Shown here: in pieces, positions 26,508 to 40,068 of the stretch
Numbering within the stretch: the first letter of the stretch is position 1
How the letters are laid out: the number at the start of each line of letters is the position of its first letter
NCBI GenBank assembly: GCA_033032175.1
Contig: CM065309.1
Coordinates: 2,914,001-2,978,000 of the forward strand
Length of the DNA: 64,000 nt
Reading direction: 5' to 3'
From: Saturnia japonica
Lineage: Eukaryota > Arthropoda > Insecta > Lepidoptera > Saturniidae
Position numbers and translations under genes: made by a program
The notes under the pieces: model-generated
Told to the model about the DNA's origin: nothing
What the model saw: the letters and a program-made list of their open reading frames with translations, nothing else
The model's database searches: none

Positions 26508-26893
26508 ACTGTGCCCGTGGCTGCGCCCGCGTGGACTATAGACTGCCGTCGACACGCGCGAATCGTGCTACCCCTGCTGCAGGTTATTTTAAAGACAAAA
26601 TTGCTTATACTGGGTAATCCTTAAAAGATAGACATAATATCCCTTAGGTTTTTTAGTAAGTATTTTGAAGATCTACAATTATTTAGATACTAAATATAAT
26701 TTGTAAAATGTAACTTAAGTTACTCGTTATAAAATCGGCTATCTGCCCGTGAAAGTTCCGTCAAAATTGGTCTAATCGATTCGGAAAAATAATAAACATT
26801 TTTATCTTTAAAATAACCACCGAGTCACCCTCGGTGTCACCACAATACTGACGGCTTTCTGTAGTATACGCGAGTGGAGCCGCAATCTCAGCT
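26508..26893. mobile_element. Helitron-like family 2 derivative with inverted ends
   Basis: The left end (ACTGTGCCCGTGGCTGCGCC) and body match family 2 (for example 46496-46972). At the right, GTAGTATACGCGAGTGGAGC is an inverted copy of the left-end motif. The interior is otherwise collinear with family 2, including a GATTCGGA-like segment. It may be two copies head to head with a deletion. Confidence 0.5.
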
Positions 26894-26897
26894 ATTA

Positions 26898-27100
26898 TCA
26901 TTATATTAATACGTGAAGCAAAAATTTTGTAGCCCTTTTTAAGCGTAATGCGTGCACGGAAGACTATGAGATTTGGCATGGTTAAAGTTTATATGGAGAA
27001 GGAGTGCAGAAAGCTAAAATTTATCTATAATATCAGTTAGTAATATATTAAATGAAATAAATTATTACTGCGCCGACCGACTGCACTGGGCGACCGCTAG
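26898..27100 (+). mobile_element. Helitron-like element, family 1, internally deleted copy 6
   Basis: Starts TCATTATATTAATACGTG after an A and ends GGGCGACCGCTAG before a T. It is only 203 bp because the middle (ACTTGCTGTCACTTTTC region) is gone. Both termini are intact. Confidence 0.75.
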
Positions 27101-27513
27101 TAAATATAAATGGATAACTGAATGACTGACTGACTGACATATCAACGCGCAGCCCATACTACTGAGACAAAGACTGTGTAAATTTACATGCGGATGAATG
27201 AAGTTTGTATCTGTAATTTTTGTAGGTAAATGTATGGAAATAAGTATTTAACAATTCAGTTAGAATGGCGCGTAAAAACATATAATGGGGAATAAATTCA
27301 ACTACGACGAGAACAAAGCCGCAGGAGAAGCGTTAGTGCTATATTATTTAACAATATAAAATATGAAACACAAACACAGTAAAATATTAAAGATTAAGCC
27401 GAATGTCACTGTTCTCTATAACTTATTTAATGTAAGAGTGTCCATCAGTACATCATTATTTTATATACAGTTAGATATTTCTTTTCCACCCGCATTGTGA
27501 GTGTGTCTCATTC

Positions 27514-28018
27514 ATCTATACAATTAATAAAATTTAAGTGTCTGTTTGTAATCTTAAAATAACAGCTTTTTACTAAATGCATATGAATGTATATACGAAA
27601 CCTATAACAAAATACTCATTTTTAAAATTTTTGTCTGTCTCTCTGTTTATTGGAGTAATCTCCGAAACGGTTGGACCGATTTTGACGGGACTTTCACTGG
27701 TAGATAGCTAATTTTATAGGGAGCAACGTAGCTACTTTTATTTTAGAAAAAGTTTTAGGGTTCAGCGCGAATAAAAAATACTGGTCATGGTGATTCAATT
27801 CGGACGCTCAAATGGCTTACGCTGAGTAAACCATAAAAGATATACCAAATTAATGTACTAAATAATTGTAGACATTAAAAAGACCTACAAAAAGTCAGCG
27901 AGAGTATACATAATATATCTTTTAAGGAACACCCGCAATAAGCATTTTGTCTTTCGCGGGGAAAGAAGATTCGCGCGGGCATTCTGTAGTCCACGTGAGC
28001 GAAGCCGCGGGCACAGCA
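27514..28018 (+). mobile_element. Helitron-like element, family 2, copy 1
   Basis: Starts TCTATACAATTAATAAAATT after an A and ends GTGAGCGAAGCCGCGGGCAC near 28018. It is collinear in inverse with 46496-46972, including TTGGACCGATTTTGACGGGA and CTGGTAGATAGCTAATTTTA. No ORF. The terminal CTAG is mutated. Confidence 0.65.
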
Positions 28019-28364
28019 CTACGCTTTATTATTATTATCTAATACATGTTAGGTTGTTGACTGTACATCACGTGCGGGAGCTATGATAGTATAAATAAAA
28101 TATCTCAAGTCCGTCAGCGTATTTCCTTCAATGGGGATCGTCAAAGCCATCTCGATTTGGGTTCGCTGCACATACGTCGAATACCGTCATTCATTCCTCT
28201 TAAATGGGAACTTTTACTGTTTAGATATACTTGTGTATTGGGATTTACCTGTTAAGGACTATATGCGATATACAGCGGAACCTGTGAGAATGTCAACGTG
28301 CGTGTTTGACCATTTTATGAGATATTTACATGTACTTATAAAAAACTAAAAAGTTAATTACTAC

Positions 28365-28745
28365 CAGGTAGTGGTGTTTTCTGTGATGACCTATGGCATT
28401 GAAACGTGGACTCTAACTAAAGGTTATGAAAGCTGAAGGTCAATCAAAGAGCAATGGAGCTCGGATTTTTTTTGCGTGATCAAACCAGGATTGAAGATAT
28501 CCGTATAAGAAAAGTAACTGAAATATAGGTCTAAGAATTGCTATATTTAACTGGCAGTAAGGGGGAACTCCTTGATCGTAGAACGGATGGCAGATAGGGT
28601 CGAAAAGTTCTCAAGAGTCCGAAGACGCAGACCCGGTGAAGGTTGCGGGAAACTATTGATTGCAATCAGCGCAGGATTGGTCATTGTGGCGATTATTGAG
28701 GATGGCCTATGTCCAACAGTGGAATTCTTTCGACTGAGATGTTGA
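28365..28745 (+). pseudogene. LINE reverse-transcriptase remnant
   Basis: Reading VFSVMTYGIETWTLT near the start is the classic 'MTYGxETW' motif downstream of the YADD core in insect LINE polymerases. It is followed, with frame breaks, by a GIRWQ...GRRRRPG-like basic segment. The ending TATGTCCAACAGTGGAATTC is a typical trailer. Multiple stops and shifts make it dead. Confidence 0.7.
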
Positions 28746-29984
28746 AGAGTGGTTACAATGCAATATATTATTTGACCTTTGACCCTTTTAGGAATTGAAC
28801 TTACATTCTTCGTAATAGGGACCGAGTGTTGTGATGATTTATTTTATTTTATATATTAAAAAAACCGTTTGACAAACTTTCACCATTTAGGAAGGGTTAG
28901 CAAACGGTGACCATAAACGTCGGAAATCGAGCGTGCCGGGCCGCTGTGTCGCGGTGCTTCGCCCCACGAAACAAATGCCAATGGACACTCGTTGACATTT
29001 ATTAACGGTCCGGAGGGCTCGGTAGATTCTTAAACCCTTTGCAATCGGTTAAGGGTGAAAAGCCATTTTATTACACAGGAATAATTTTTTCGATATATTT
29101 CCCCTTAATAATGTATGCGAAAACTTCGTATTTTCTTTATTTCGTGAACGTTATTACCTACCTCTTGTTTATGGTTGTTGAATTATTTGATTTATCTAAG
29201 CTCGACAATATTAAACAGCTTCTCATAATGGTAAACAAAGTACATTCAATTACCACCGAATGATAAGATCTCTTGACAGCAATGACCATCATACGTGCCG
29301 GACATACCACAAAACAGCTAGATATAAGGATATTATAACCATTAATCGAAAAAAAAATCCAATAAGCCGAAGCGATTCACTATGATATGTTATTTACTTT
29401 ATTAATTACTGAGATTATTAATTTATACGAATCCCTACTAAAAGTTTTTCCAAATATTTTGAAGAACTAGATTTGCTTTTCTCTTTAGGCGACATTCACA
29501 GGTAGTCTAGAAACTTCAATCCCAGATTGAAGTAAAAGATATTGTTTATAGAACTTTGTTTTTATGAAGATATTAATCAGTTGTTATACAATTTTAGACA
29601 TTAAATTTAATGTAATATTGTAGGGAAGTATGGATATCCCAAAGTACTTCAACATAGGAAATGTAGGCTACGTTCAGATGTAATGCAAATTATCGCGCAT
29701 TATAATTTCGAAGGTATTCAGATGATGCGTGCTAACGCGCAAAAGTCCCTTATGTTTATCTTTTCAATTAGTAGGTCAGTGCTAGTATCTTCAGATTCAT
29801 TCTTGTACACGCAGGTTTATAAAGCAGTAATAAATTAATTTAAAAAAAACCACACACGGTCGAGATAGAAACGCGCGCTCAGATAAACAACAGACGAGCG
29901 CTACTTATCTTTCTAAGCGAACGTATATGCGATTATTATCTTATTTTTAAATACCTCGGTAAATTGACTGTAGATACCACAATA
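28746..29984. other. Spacer with GC-rich patch
   Basis: A GC-rich patch at about 28915-29020 is followed by AT-rich DNA. No gene supported. Confidence 0.35.
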
Positions 29985-30130
29985 ATGGTAAGTATCTTAC
30001 AATCCAAACACAACGGTGACCACCGAGAGATCGAAATCCATAGGCAGTCGCCGATGTTATGTTACGCCGCCAGCCTGCATAAATATCACTTCACGTTAAG
30101 GCCGCGTCAACGCGCGATCATGTCGTCTGT
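29985..30130 (-). repeat. LINE-like 3' trailer, family G, copy 2
   Basis: Shares with 8460-8640 and 50445-50600 the block GGTGACCACCGAGAGAT, CAGTCGCCGATGTTATG and CCTGCATAAATATCACTTCA. Only the last codons and trailer are represented. Confidence 0.5.
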
Positions 30131-31194
30131 TTATGTTAGTATATAAAAACAAGTGTGCGACTGTAAAACGCACGTTAGATTTTTATCATATGAACGCAGC
30201 CTTATTCGAATATATAATAAAACTCTCGAGGCACAAATCAAAACTTTGCAAAACTGCCTTACAACAGTCACAAAAACACATAGCCGACTACCCGACATTT
30301 CCAACTCCTTAAATATCCCTGACAAATGTCCCCTTAACTTTACCAAGTTATTTGCATAGTTTTCGGGTAAATTATGGCAGCGAAATCTTTCCTTACGTGT
30401 ATATTAAAAGGCAATAAAAAATTCCTGACGTTTCAGTTTAGTGGTTGTTAGTCTCTTTAACTTCCATACTGTTTAGGTTCTTCCATTATTTGTTGAAAAG
30501 AAAATTTAATCATAGATGCTTAAATGATGACGCTATCCATTACGCGCTACATATTCATGTGGATTTTTTTTTAGTTCCATTTGCTGCAAAGAACTCAAAC
30601 CAAGTTGAAATAATCGGTTCGAATCTAACAATAAACCTGAGATTTTGGTGACACTGATAAGCGTAGTTAAACATTTTTAGTATTCAGCTGATTTGTTGCC
30701 ATCTTCGAATTTAAAATTTTCACCGAGTATCTTTTGCGAGTAGCCACAGTTGAGAGTCAACCTCCATTCTAGGCAATTTATAGAAACTGATAAAAATAAA
30801 TAAAACATATTTGCTTTATTATTTTGTAACGATAAAAACACAAATTAGAAAGCCACAAAACAAATGCTATAACACTGAATACTTTCACACACTGCTCGAG
30901 TATTCATTGCTCTATGTTATTTCTGCAAACAAAGTATATTTTAACTTACTTTTTATGCTTTATAAAACATTTTTGTGATCTTGTTTATGTGTGAATATGA
31001 AATATAGTTGACGCTAAAATGGTTAATGACGTCCTTTTACTCATTGACGTAATAAAACTAATTTTCTTACTTTTATTATAATCTGTATTTTATTTATAAG
31101 CAGGTACTTTGATAGAGTCAATATTGAATCCTTTTTATGTACCTAGGTGATTGTCCAAAATTACAATATTTTTGACGGAACGTGACTATGTTAC
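30131..31194. other. AT-rich region without recognised features
   Basis: Nothing supported. Overlapping short frames at 30131-30359 on both strands have no recognisable similarity. Confidence 0.35.
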
Positions 31195-31510
31195 GAACAT
31201 AGGCTTACCGAAGTAATCAAAAACAAAATAATCTTTATTCAATTTAGGCTTTAAGAAGGCACTTGCGAACGTCAAAACACTACTGCCGCTTCGGAGAATA
31301 TTCAAGACATCGAGAAGAACCGGTAAGAAACTCCATCGGGTTTATCTTTTTTTTTGTTAAATATACAAATGTTAATAATTAACTAATATAACAGTTACAA
31401 TAATAATAATTTAGTGGATGCACAGAGAGGGAGTCACTTGCAGACATCACTATCATTCACATAATGATCCACCACATAACAATCAACCCTGAGGTACTCG
31501 TATGTTTGAA
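31195..31510 (-). repeat. LINE-like 3' end, family E, copy 2
   Basis: Inverted copy of 6225-6522, sharing the AATAAAGATTATTTTG end, GAACCGGTAAGAAACTCC (plus strand) and the GGATGCACAGAGAGGGAGTC block. Confidence 0.65.
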
Positions 31511-33781
31511 ATAATTACAAATTAAACAGAGAAGTATCAAAATAATTAATGTTCACAGTAGAGTAGCAAATGACAACAGAATCTTACGTCTCAGGTTAGT
31601 ATCGCAAGAACAATACAAGTGACATATTTATTATTGTCGTGCGGTTAGGAGATATTGTTATTTCATGTCTGAGTAAATGAACTGATATTTGATAGCTACC
31701 ATAATTTATTATGTAACTCTAAAGTCTATTATTTTATCAATATTATTTCCGCCGGCTGTGGTTTCGGAAAAACACCTGAGTTTCGATCATTTAATACATT
31801 AAAATCGTTTTTAAAATATGAACAATAGAAAAAACCTTAATTGTCATTAATATAGGTATTAATTTCTTCATCATGTTCACACAAGATTAGGGCCAATGAG
31901 TCGAACCAGAAATATAATAGTAATCTGTGATTATTCCAAAATGGTACAAGGTAGCCGCCGTGGTCTTCTCTTTCGAATGGAGAGTGAAAGATAAAATAAG
32001 CGGTCAGTCTGTCAGTCTAGCAATAAATAATGCTGACCTTATCTTTAGTAATTACTAACCGATATTATGAACCCAGGATTGGGCAGCGGAACATCTACAT
32101 TATGACATAGTTCAATGTAAACTCAGTAAGCCTATTAGAATTGTGATGTTTCAATTGTCATCCAAATTCTTAATTAATGAAATGCAAGGAAGGCAATGTT
32201 GCTTATGCTAAATTTATTCTTGTTATATTTAATTTTTTAATTTATTTTCAATATAAACACTGTCTGATTATTGTTTATTGTATAAATTTTATATATTTCG
32301 CACAAAAGAACAATAGAAACATAACAGTATTGGTATAAATTCACTGTTTTGTATTTACATGTGTACACTGTGTTATGCATACACTAATTGTGCTTCACAG
32401 TTTCACTCATGGCTAATTTATTTGATCAATTCTCCCTACCATGTTTGCCCCCCGTTATTCTCACTTGTTATACTTACTCACTTGTCTTCAGGTTACTAGA
32501 TCGCTTGAAGTTCATGGGTACTGCTACGTTCCTTAGAGTCTTAGCTTGAAGTTTTATAATGTATATCCATTCTTAATTTAAAAAAAAAATTAAAAAATAA
32601 ATCTGATTGGTAAATACGATCAATTTAGAAGTTTTGTATTTGTTTTACTGCTTTATATATTTTACTGTGAAACTAATGGAGTAAATAATCGTAGTTGTTA
32701 TTGATTCAAGCTCCGTCACAGTATAGATACTACGTAATGCTACAAGTCAAGTATTATGTTGTTGGCGTTGTTTCTATCATTACGAGCTAGATGGTATATT
32801 TGAGATTTTGTATTACGTTACCAGAAGTCAATAAAGTAGGAATTTGAATGTATTAAATGCACTTAAAACTCTCACTTAATTTTAATTTTCGATATGAGGG
32901 ACGATTAAAACTCTTCAAATTTAAACCAGCTACTGAGAGTAACTTTTCGAATACCTACTACAATTGTGCTTATATTTTCCTCACAAGACACCTCAGATTA
33001 CCTATAATCAAATCCCCCGTCTTTCAACGCAGCAACCGAATATTTACGCTTTCGAGGATTTCCTTTACGACTTATTTTAAATAATTAGAGTTACTTCTAT
33101 CAACTACAAAGTTGTAAAATTTGTGGAGATCAAAAAATAATAACCCACAACGTTTTTTTATTTTCTTATTTCGCCAATCGCTTAAGAGTTAAATATCTCA
33201 GAACATTCTATCAGTGTTATAGTCATTTTACTAATATCCATCCATTCCACCCGACCAGGCCACAGCTACTGCAAAACTATTGTAAATGTTTACATCGATT
33301 TCATTGTATGTGTTCATTTTTACGGACACATGTTCAGCTATTGCTTTAAAAGTTATCGCAATGGATTTGACGCTTTGCTGAGCTTAGTTTTTAACATATT
33401 CGTACACGAATTTATTAATGTTTGGTGGAGAAATATTTTATTTTACAAATTAAATTTCTCAAAATCATTTAACATAATTTGACAGTTGATCTTCTTTTAA
33501 AAAAAAATCTGTAATTGAAATCTAATGCGGAGATTTAGTTAGATACTTTAATAAAATAAATTTTAAACGAAACCTCGTTTCACGTTAATTTCTAAGTTAA
33601 CATAACTACATATTATGCAAAATCAATAATCAATGAAAATTATTAGTACCTTTTTCTGTGTCAATGTACCGACTACTTCATCTTATAGTAATGGAGCGCC
33701 GCGACCCGTTACGCTTAGGCATATGAGACATGCATTATTAAGCCCCTTAACGATTCCCAGTATTTTCTATATTTTATATTA
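31511..33781. other. AT-rich region without recognised features
   Basis: Nothing recognisable. Short AT-driven frames only. Confidence 0.4.
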
Positions 33782-34261
33782 GTGTTGCCAGGTAAAACTA
33801 TGTAAATATTTTAGCACGCAATATGTAAACTAAACGAATAGTATAGGAAAGTAAGAAGCTCTCAGAATAAGTGCTGATTAGAAGAAAGTTTGTATATATA
33901 GAGAGAATTGGTGATCTATCATTTCTACGTAGCCCATTATAGACATAGCGTAATATTAGCTAGTAGTTGATGTCTCAAAATTAGCCACATTTAGCCCAAT
34001 TTACACTGTTGTAGCATATACATTTATTTGTAACTTAGCCACATAAGTATTAACTAATTGTATTTTGAATATATAATATAGTTATCAATATTAGGCAATT
34101 TTTAATTTTGATAGACCCTTTATCTGAAGACAATGCAACTAAAATAAGCCTCCGTAAATGCTGAATGCTTAACATTTGAATGCATATTCTGTTCAGTACC
34201 ATAGAATTATTATTTTAAACTTAGGACATAAACAATGGTTTAACTTTTAACCTGGCAACAC
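33782..34261. mobile_element. Possible short-TIR (hAT-like) MITE
   Basis: GTGTTGCCAGGTAAAA at the left end and its inverted copy TTTTAACCTGGCAACAC at the right end enclose 480 bp of AT-rich DNA. GTGTTGCCA-type termini occur in hAT elements. No 8-bp target-site duplication was found and the inner parts do not pair, so it may be chance or a decayed copy. Confidence 0.4.
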
Positions 34262-34742
34262 AATCAAGAAAATCACCCTTTCACCAATCTAGCCGGTGTA
34301 AATTACCCAAGAGGTAGACTTTACGCTTTCACCAGCTTACCCTATTGTCCAGCCGACACTAGGCCACTTTGGGGTAACTTAAATCCGAAATTGGGTATTT
34401 CGAAATGTGCATGTGTCATTTATCACAACCCTCACTTATAGGGGGTGGAAAAAAACTAACCCTATTTAAAAAAAAACTACCCCAGTATAATCCGACCGCT
34501 AGACCGGCGCGGCACACACAAACAGAATTAAACTTTTTTAGTATTAATACAACAGCGGCGAATAAATATTAAATGAATGCGATAAAGGTAATCCGTATTA
34601 ACAACAGTTTCAGTGATCAAATAACTTTATCAGTGGACTTAATTTGTATTTTAATAGATTCCAAGCAATATGTATATATCATATTATTCCCTTAATCTAC
34701 TTCATAAGGTACAGTAATACAAAAGCAGGTGACACGGAACGC

Positions 34743-34750
34743 TGACGTCA
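34743..34750. promoter_or_regulatory. CRE-like palindrome TGACGTCA
   Basis: Full cAMP-response-element palindrome about 75 bp upstream of the TATATAAG at 34824. Confidence 0.4.
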
Positions 34751-34823
34751 CAGCGATGGTCACCACTGCTTGCTACCTTGCAAATATAACATTTTTATCA
34801 ACATGCGTGTGGTGTTCGGCACT

Positions 34824-34831
34824 ATATAAGG
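34824..34831 (+). promoter_or_regulatory. TATA-box-like motif
   Basis: CACTATATAAGGCGAG is a good TATA-box match with GC-flanked edges. The CRE palindrome lies upstream, and GTCACC (34848-34853) about 25 bp downstream could act as an initiator. No reading frame follows before the Helitron-like element at 34894, so the transcript, if any, is unknown. Confidence 0.35.
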
Positions 34832-34893
34832 CGAGTACGAAACCCCGTCACCCTTTTTTGACAATTTTTATGGTTTATATCTGTCTTCACTAA

Positions 34894-35215
34894 TCTATAT
34901 ATTTGTCTATATTAATAAATCTATAGTCATGTGTGTACATTAATATTTTTTCGATTCTCATCTAATTTTGTAGACGGGAAGGTTACGTCATTCCATCACT
35001 GATGGGCTATAAGAATCGTCAACAATACATTTCGACATCGTAAAATATAGTAAAAGATTATGAAAAAATTTGCACACGGGATATATACTATAATTATTTC
35101 ATTTCTCAATTGATAGACTATATGAATTGTCAATAATATGAGTAAAAATAAAATTTACGGAATGTCAATAATTACTTCGTCACAAACGTATGCGGAGCCG
35201 CGAGCACACTACTAG
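34894..35215 (+). mobile_element. Helitron-like element, family 2-related
   Basis: Starts TCTATATATTTGTC after an A and ends GCGGAGCCGCGAGCAC...CTAG before a T, giving the A-TC...CTAG-T boundary. 322 bp, no ORF. The end resembles family 2 but the body is different. Confidence 0.5.
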
Positions 35216-37514
35216 TTAGGTTAATAAAAGTTTTACATATCCAACAACGGAAAAAATTACAAACAGATTATGTACCTGCAATCTGAAATATAAATAATGC
35301 TACAATATGGAAAAATACACAATATGTATAACTCCTTACCATGCAACTCGATATTTTTTACTCACAATTAAAACAAAGTAACGTTAAACTTCTTAAATAT
35401 CCAAATTGGAATAATGCACTCACTCGTGTAGCCACAACGCCTCATAATTAGATTAGGATACTCCAAGGCAACTACGAAAATTAAGATAGACACGTGTCGC
35501 ATTAAAAGCTACGACCGCCTGTGATGGTAGGTCGCAACTCGCGGCGTCCACAACACAATGGGTAAAGTTAAAATTTTCAATATTCTGCCAGGAGAGCGCG
35601 TGGCTGCGCGTGTCCCGCGTTACACTCCCGCCGACTAACCACAAACATTTTACTTTTTATCATTTTCATATTCATATTTCACAATAACAACAGGGAAGGC
35701 GTTTCGCGTGGTTAGCTTATGAGACCACTTTCGCTGGGCTGATTCTCGGGGCTTACCGCAAGGACCTCTTATGGGGCCGTTTTTATTTATACCATTGCGT
35801 TGCGTTTTGTGATCCACTTTATCAAATGCTTAACAGAGATCGGCGCGGCGCGGTGGCGCGGGGTTGAAATTACTCGGATAATAATTTAGGTGGCATTCTT
35901 TCGCCGCGTCGTGCTATGGCTTATTGTGTTTTTTGGTGTGGGATTAGTGAGCTGCGGGCGGTTGTCCATAAAAAGCTTCTGTTTTGAGCGTTTCATAGGA
36001 CACGACCTAATCCGTGCCATTTTTGGTTATTCTTATTGAAAGCCATATATTTTTATGTGTTTTGATGGTAATCTCGTAAATTTCCTCTACGAGGATAATA
36101 AATGATATTTTGCTATGGTTTATAGTCAAAATATTGCATTTGGGTTCAGTAAAAACATAAATGATAGTATTATTTCAAACAACAAAATAAAAGATGATCA
36201 CATTATAAATAGAGAATTTAAATTTACGAAAGCATACATAATGGTTACCTAGTAGTTGAAATGAGATTTTGAATCCATATACAATTCTTTCATAATCTTA
36301 GAACTTTTCGATCCATGCATGCCCAAGTCTTGTTAATGAAATTATTTCTAATTATTACCGAGCAATCAAATCACACAGTTCGATGGAAAAATAGAACATT
36401 CGAACTAATTCAAGGAGTTTCGATTAAAACAATTCAAGTTTTACGAGCCCGCTGTAACAGGGTACCAGAGAAATATCGCCGTGTTCATATTGAGAGTTGC
36501 GTCTAAGTGGAATTTTTAGTGTTCCGTGCCAAGGGAGTCTTATCCAAATTGCCGTAACAGTAGGGTTCCGCGCTCGAGGGAGACTCTTTTTTTATTTTAG
36601 AGTAATTTCCCATTACATTTTACGTGAGTCCGGATCTTGTGGGGTAACGTTTTTTGCAAATTCTTCGTCTTTAACCGCTGTTTCGTGTTTTGTTCTGCAT
36701 AAGTTGAAAATCGATTGAAAACATCTTTTATAAAATTACGTTGGTTTTTAATAAAAAGAATTCCTAGTATTTCTTTAATTGTACTTGTAATTACAAATTT
36801 AGCAATATAATAAATAATAATGCACATATATATGAAGACGTTTTTTATAAAGTAGCAACATTATAAAACGTATAAAGCCAAAAGTGCATTTCCAGACCCG
36901 ATCTCAAAAACTTACGCACTGACTTACGGTCGGCCTGGCCTATAATATAATCTGCATTTTAAACCATGTATTATCTGTAAACATACTTATTTACACACGT
37001 AGTTATATTGTAGACCTAGCATAGGTGTGATATGACATTCATTTAACATAAGCGTCAAACTTTGAAATACTCTTATGAAACATAATCCCTAAAGGAAGGC
37101 AATTAACTTTTTAATTTCATCGAGTAATAAAGAGGGGATACAGTATCGGTAGCTGAGACGCTCGCAGCGAGTTATATAACAAAAATAAAAAAAGACTTGA
37201 TTGAGTTACTAGTTGCTTACACGCTTCTGTTCCGTATAAATAAAAGTCGACCTTTAAAATGGTGATTAATTTAGTTAAATATTGTTCAGCTTCATTGGAA
37301 TGTTCTTATGATTATTAACTTGCACATTATTATTGTTTTAATTATATTTTTTAGGATTAAATATACTAATTTGTGTTGAATTACAATTTTATGGAATAGC
37401 CTTCTGTAGATCTGTCTACTTATCTGGTATTAATCTATTTCTTGTTTAAATAAAAACTGTTACTCAACTATGGATATCTTGATATGATAGTTGAAATGAA
37501 AAAGAATATTCTTA
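35216..37514. other. Spacer with GC-rich patch
   Basis: No gene supported. A GC-rich patch at about 35700-36010 contains GGCGCGGCGCGG (35841-35852). Around 36515-36650 there is a TTCCGTGCCAAGGG-type string resembling a widespread lepidopteran repeat, too short to assign. Confidence 0.4.
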
Positions 37515-37830
37515 CACATATCCCATCTAAGTAGAGTTGGCACAACAAGCTTTTCTCTTGCACTCATATCTATCACTTTTCATTTCAATACTATCTTTCA
37601 TACAAATATCATTCGAAACACAATTATTAATCCATACCTTTTTAGATCTTCCTCTACTCATATATCCGTCGTCAACATTCATACTTAAAACTCATCAAGT
37701 TATACAACTTTTATATATCTAGTTATACCTCATGACATGTCCATACCACGCGCAGTTATTACTACTCAATTTCTCTGTCACTGATGCTATTTTCATACTT
37801 CTTCTGATATGCTCATTTGGTGGTTACATT
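37515..37830 (-). pseudogene. RTE-like LINE remnant, second copy
   Basis: Minus-strand reading includes NCAWYGHVMR, then SRGRSKKVW and ECKRKACCANST before a stop. These match the C-terminal end of RTE-like polymerases and the split stub at 54351-60673. It has frame breaks, and its 5' end is missing. Confidence 0.75.
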
Positions 37831-40068
37831 TATTTAAAAAAAATCCGATAGTAATGCTATTTTTGAAATTGTATATAATATATTTTTTATTATTTTCAAT
37901 ATACAAAAACAGAACTTTGGTAAAGGTCAATTATTGTTTTTCATTTTATATAAAACATTGTTCGCTTGTGATGTAAGCTTTCGTTTGTGTAAGAATTTCA
38001 CGAGCAAAATATTTAGCTGACTTATAAGAAATAAAAAAGTTAAAATGTTTAATTTAATTCTGCAACAATTTAATTTGCGGATAAATTTTCCTTTATGGAT
38101 GTACACATTTGCGTTTATTTGAGGGTTGTTTTCTCTTTGAGGGGTGTGTAGTTTTTTATCGGATGTATTTAAAGCGCGGGGTCCTTGGCGCGGCGGGGTG
38201 CCTCCGTGGGGTTAGCTTGTATTCCAGTACATCCTCACACGTACCAAACATTATTTAGGATCAAATCCTAATGATACGGTTCGGCTGACTTTAATTTGAA
38301 AATTGTACTACTGTATTTTACTGGTAGCCATTACCTCCAAATGAATTTTCATAGTAATAGGGCTCTGATACCTAACTATATGTATAATATATCGTGGATA
38401 TTATTCTTTTGAAATTGGTTAATGTATTCCGCTTTCCTAATGGCTTTCACCGAAGTATTTACTTGTCTTTTTTTATTGCAATCTGTAACACACTTATAAT
38501 TATTTGTCTAATACAAAATATTCGACCTGTTTTAATCTATCGGATACAGCTTTAAAGAAGGAAGAATTTGTAAGAAAACCGGTGTTAAATTTCTAATAGA
38601 TAGAAATTCTGTTATCTACAAATAAATATCAAAACTGTATTAACGTTTTTCATTTGGAAATGTCACATAACTTAACTAGTAACTCGGGCAGATGTTTTCC
38701 AAATGCCTTTAAGTTTGTCATTGGCTGAGGGATCGTTAATTTTCAATTTTTGTCTCTTAATTATGACAGTCGCATATTTACTACTGAGCGGTGTGGGAAC
38801 CGTATGTTGAAATCGAAGGTTTGCCGGTCAAAGTAATCACTGATTCTCGAAACGCCTAAACCAGGAGCGTATATTTTAAATGTACAGTATCTTCTACTTA
38901 TTATAATTCTTAGAACTGACTAACAGACAACGCACAGCTTGACTGGGTGGAAATTTTACACAGGTGTGCCAAAAGAAATGTACTCGCACTTAAAATGTTT
39001 AAACAGGCATTAAAAAAAAACGCTACCAGATATGTGAAAACGACTAGTTCTATAAAAATACGTTAACTAAAGGAAGAAATTTCTAACACCACGGCATGGT
39101 GTACGGGACTTTATTGGCATTATAATAATATCTTATCACTAGCAATTAAATATCAGTCTCCCATTCTCTTTTCAATTTTTGTGCATGAATTTAATATTAT
39201 GTCATAGGAATTTAGATTTGTATAGAACTCTTATAACGATAATTCTTTAATTTAGTAATATTACACCCATATTACGTACATAATTTTTCTTAGTTATTGT
39301 CAAAATTCGAACACGCTAAGTCAATAAATAAAACTAGGAATACACTTTTAGGTTAATTTCTATAGTTTTTCACCTCAAAGATATTGTTCTAGGCTAGCAT
39401 CTTACTATTATTGAAGTTAATTGTAGGATCATACTATATGACGGTATCTCATCATCATAACAAAGATAACTAATAAAAACTGTAATGGCGTCAATTTAAT
39501 CATTTGCAACTCTGAAACTACATCGTACCGCGTGATTTATTGTTTATAAACTGACATTAGATTTTTATGTTGGTGTCTCGTAGGCTGTAAATAACGTCTG
39601 AACTTCCCCGCGGATAACTGATTTATTTATTAAAGCACCGTGATGGATGGCATCACGCCTGGATTACTTTTTACATTTGAAGGTAAATTTGTCGATTGGA
39701 ATAAAGCTGGGGTTTACGAACGTGAGACTTATCGTGACACGATGTAAAAAGCTACCGAGTTGTATATTCATATTATATTTAATCGTATTCTCATAACATT
39801 ACTACAACAGCTCATCGTATAACTATGCCAATTATTATAACTTCGTTTCTAATACATCCAATTGCAATGATTGATTTTTTTAATATTAATATTTAATGTA
39901 AAAACAACATTTTTATTTCGTTATGCCCACGAATTACGTACAATAGTATCTCTTCTCCCTGTTTCTGTCCCACGTTCATATCAGTTTTGGTCACTTCTAA
40001 ATATGCTCGTAATATTATAGATTTTATATTTAAATTACTGCGGCTTTGGAATGCGTTTTTACGTCATT
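37831..40068. other. AT-rich region without recognised genes
   Basis: Nothing supported. A GC patch with GGCGCGGCGG lies at 38170-38210, and a GTGATGGATGGCATCAC hairpin at about 39641-39657. Confidence 0.4.

Noticed and set aside
33782..34261. Confident hAT assignment
   Set aside because: Terminal repeats are suggestive, but there is no 8-bp target-site duplication and no transposase; kept only as a low-confidence element.
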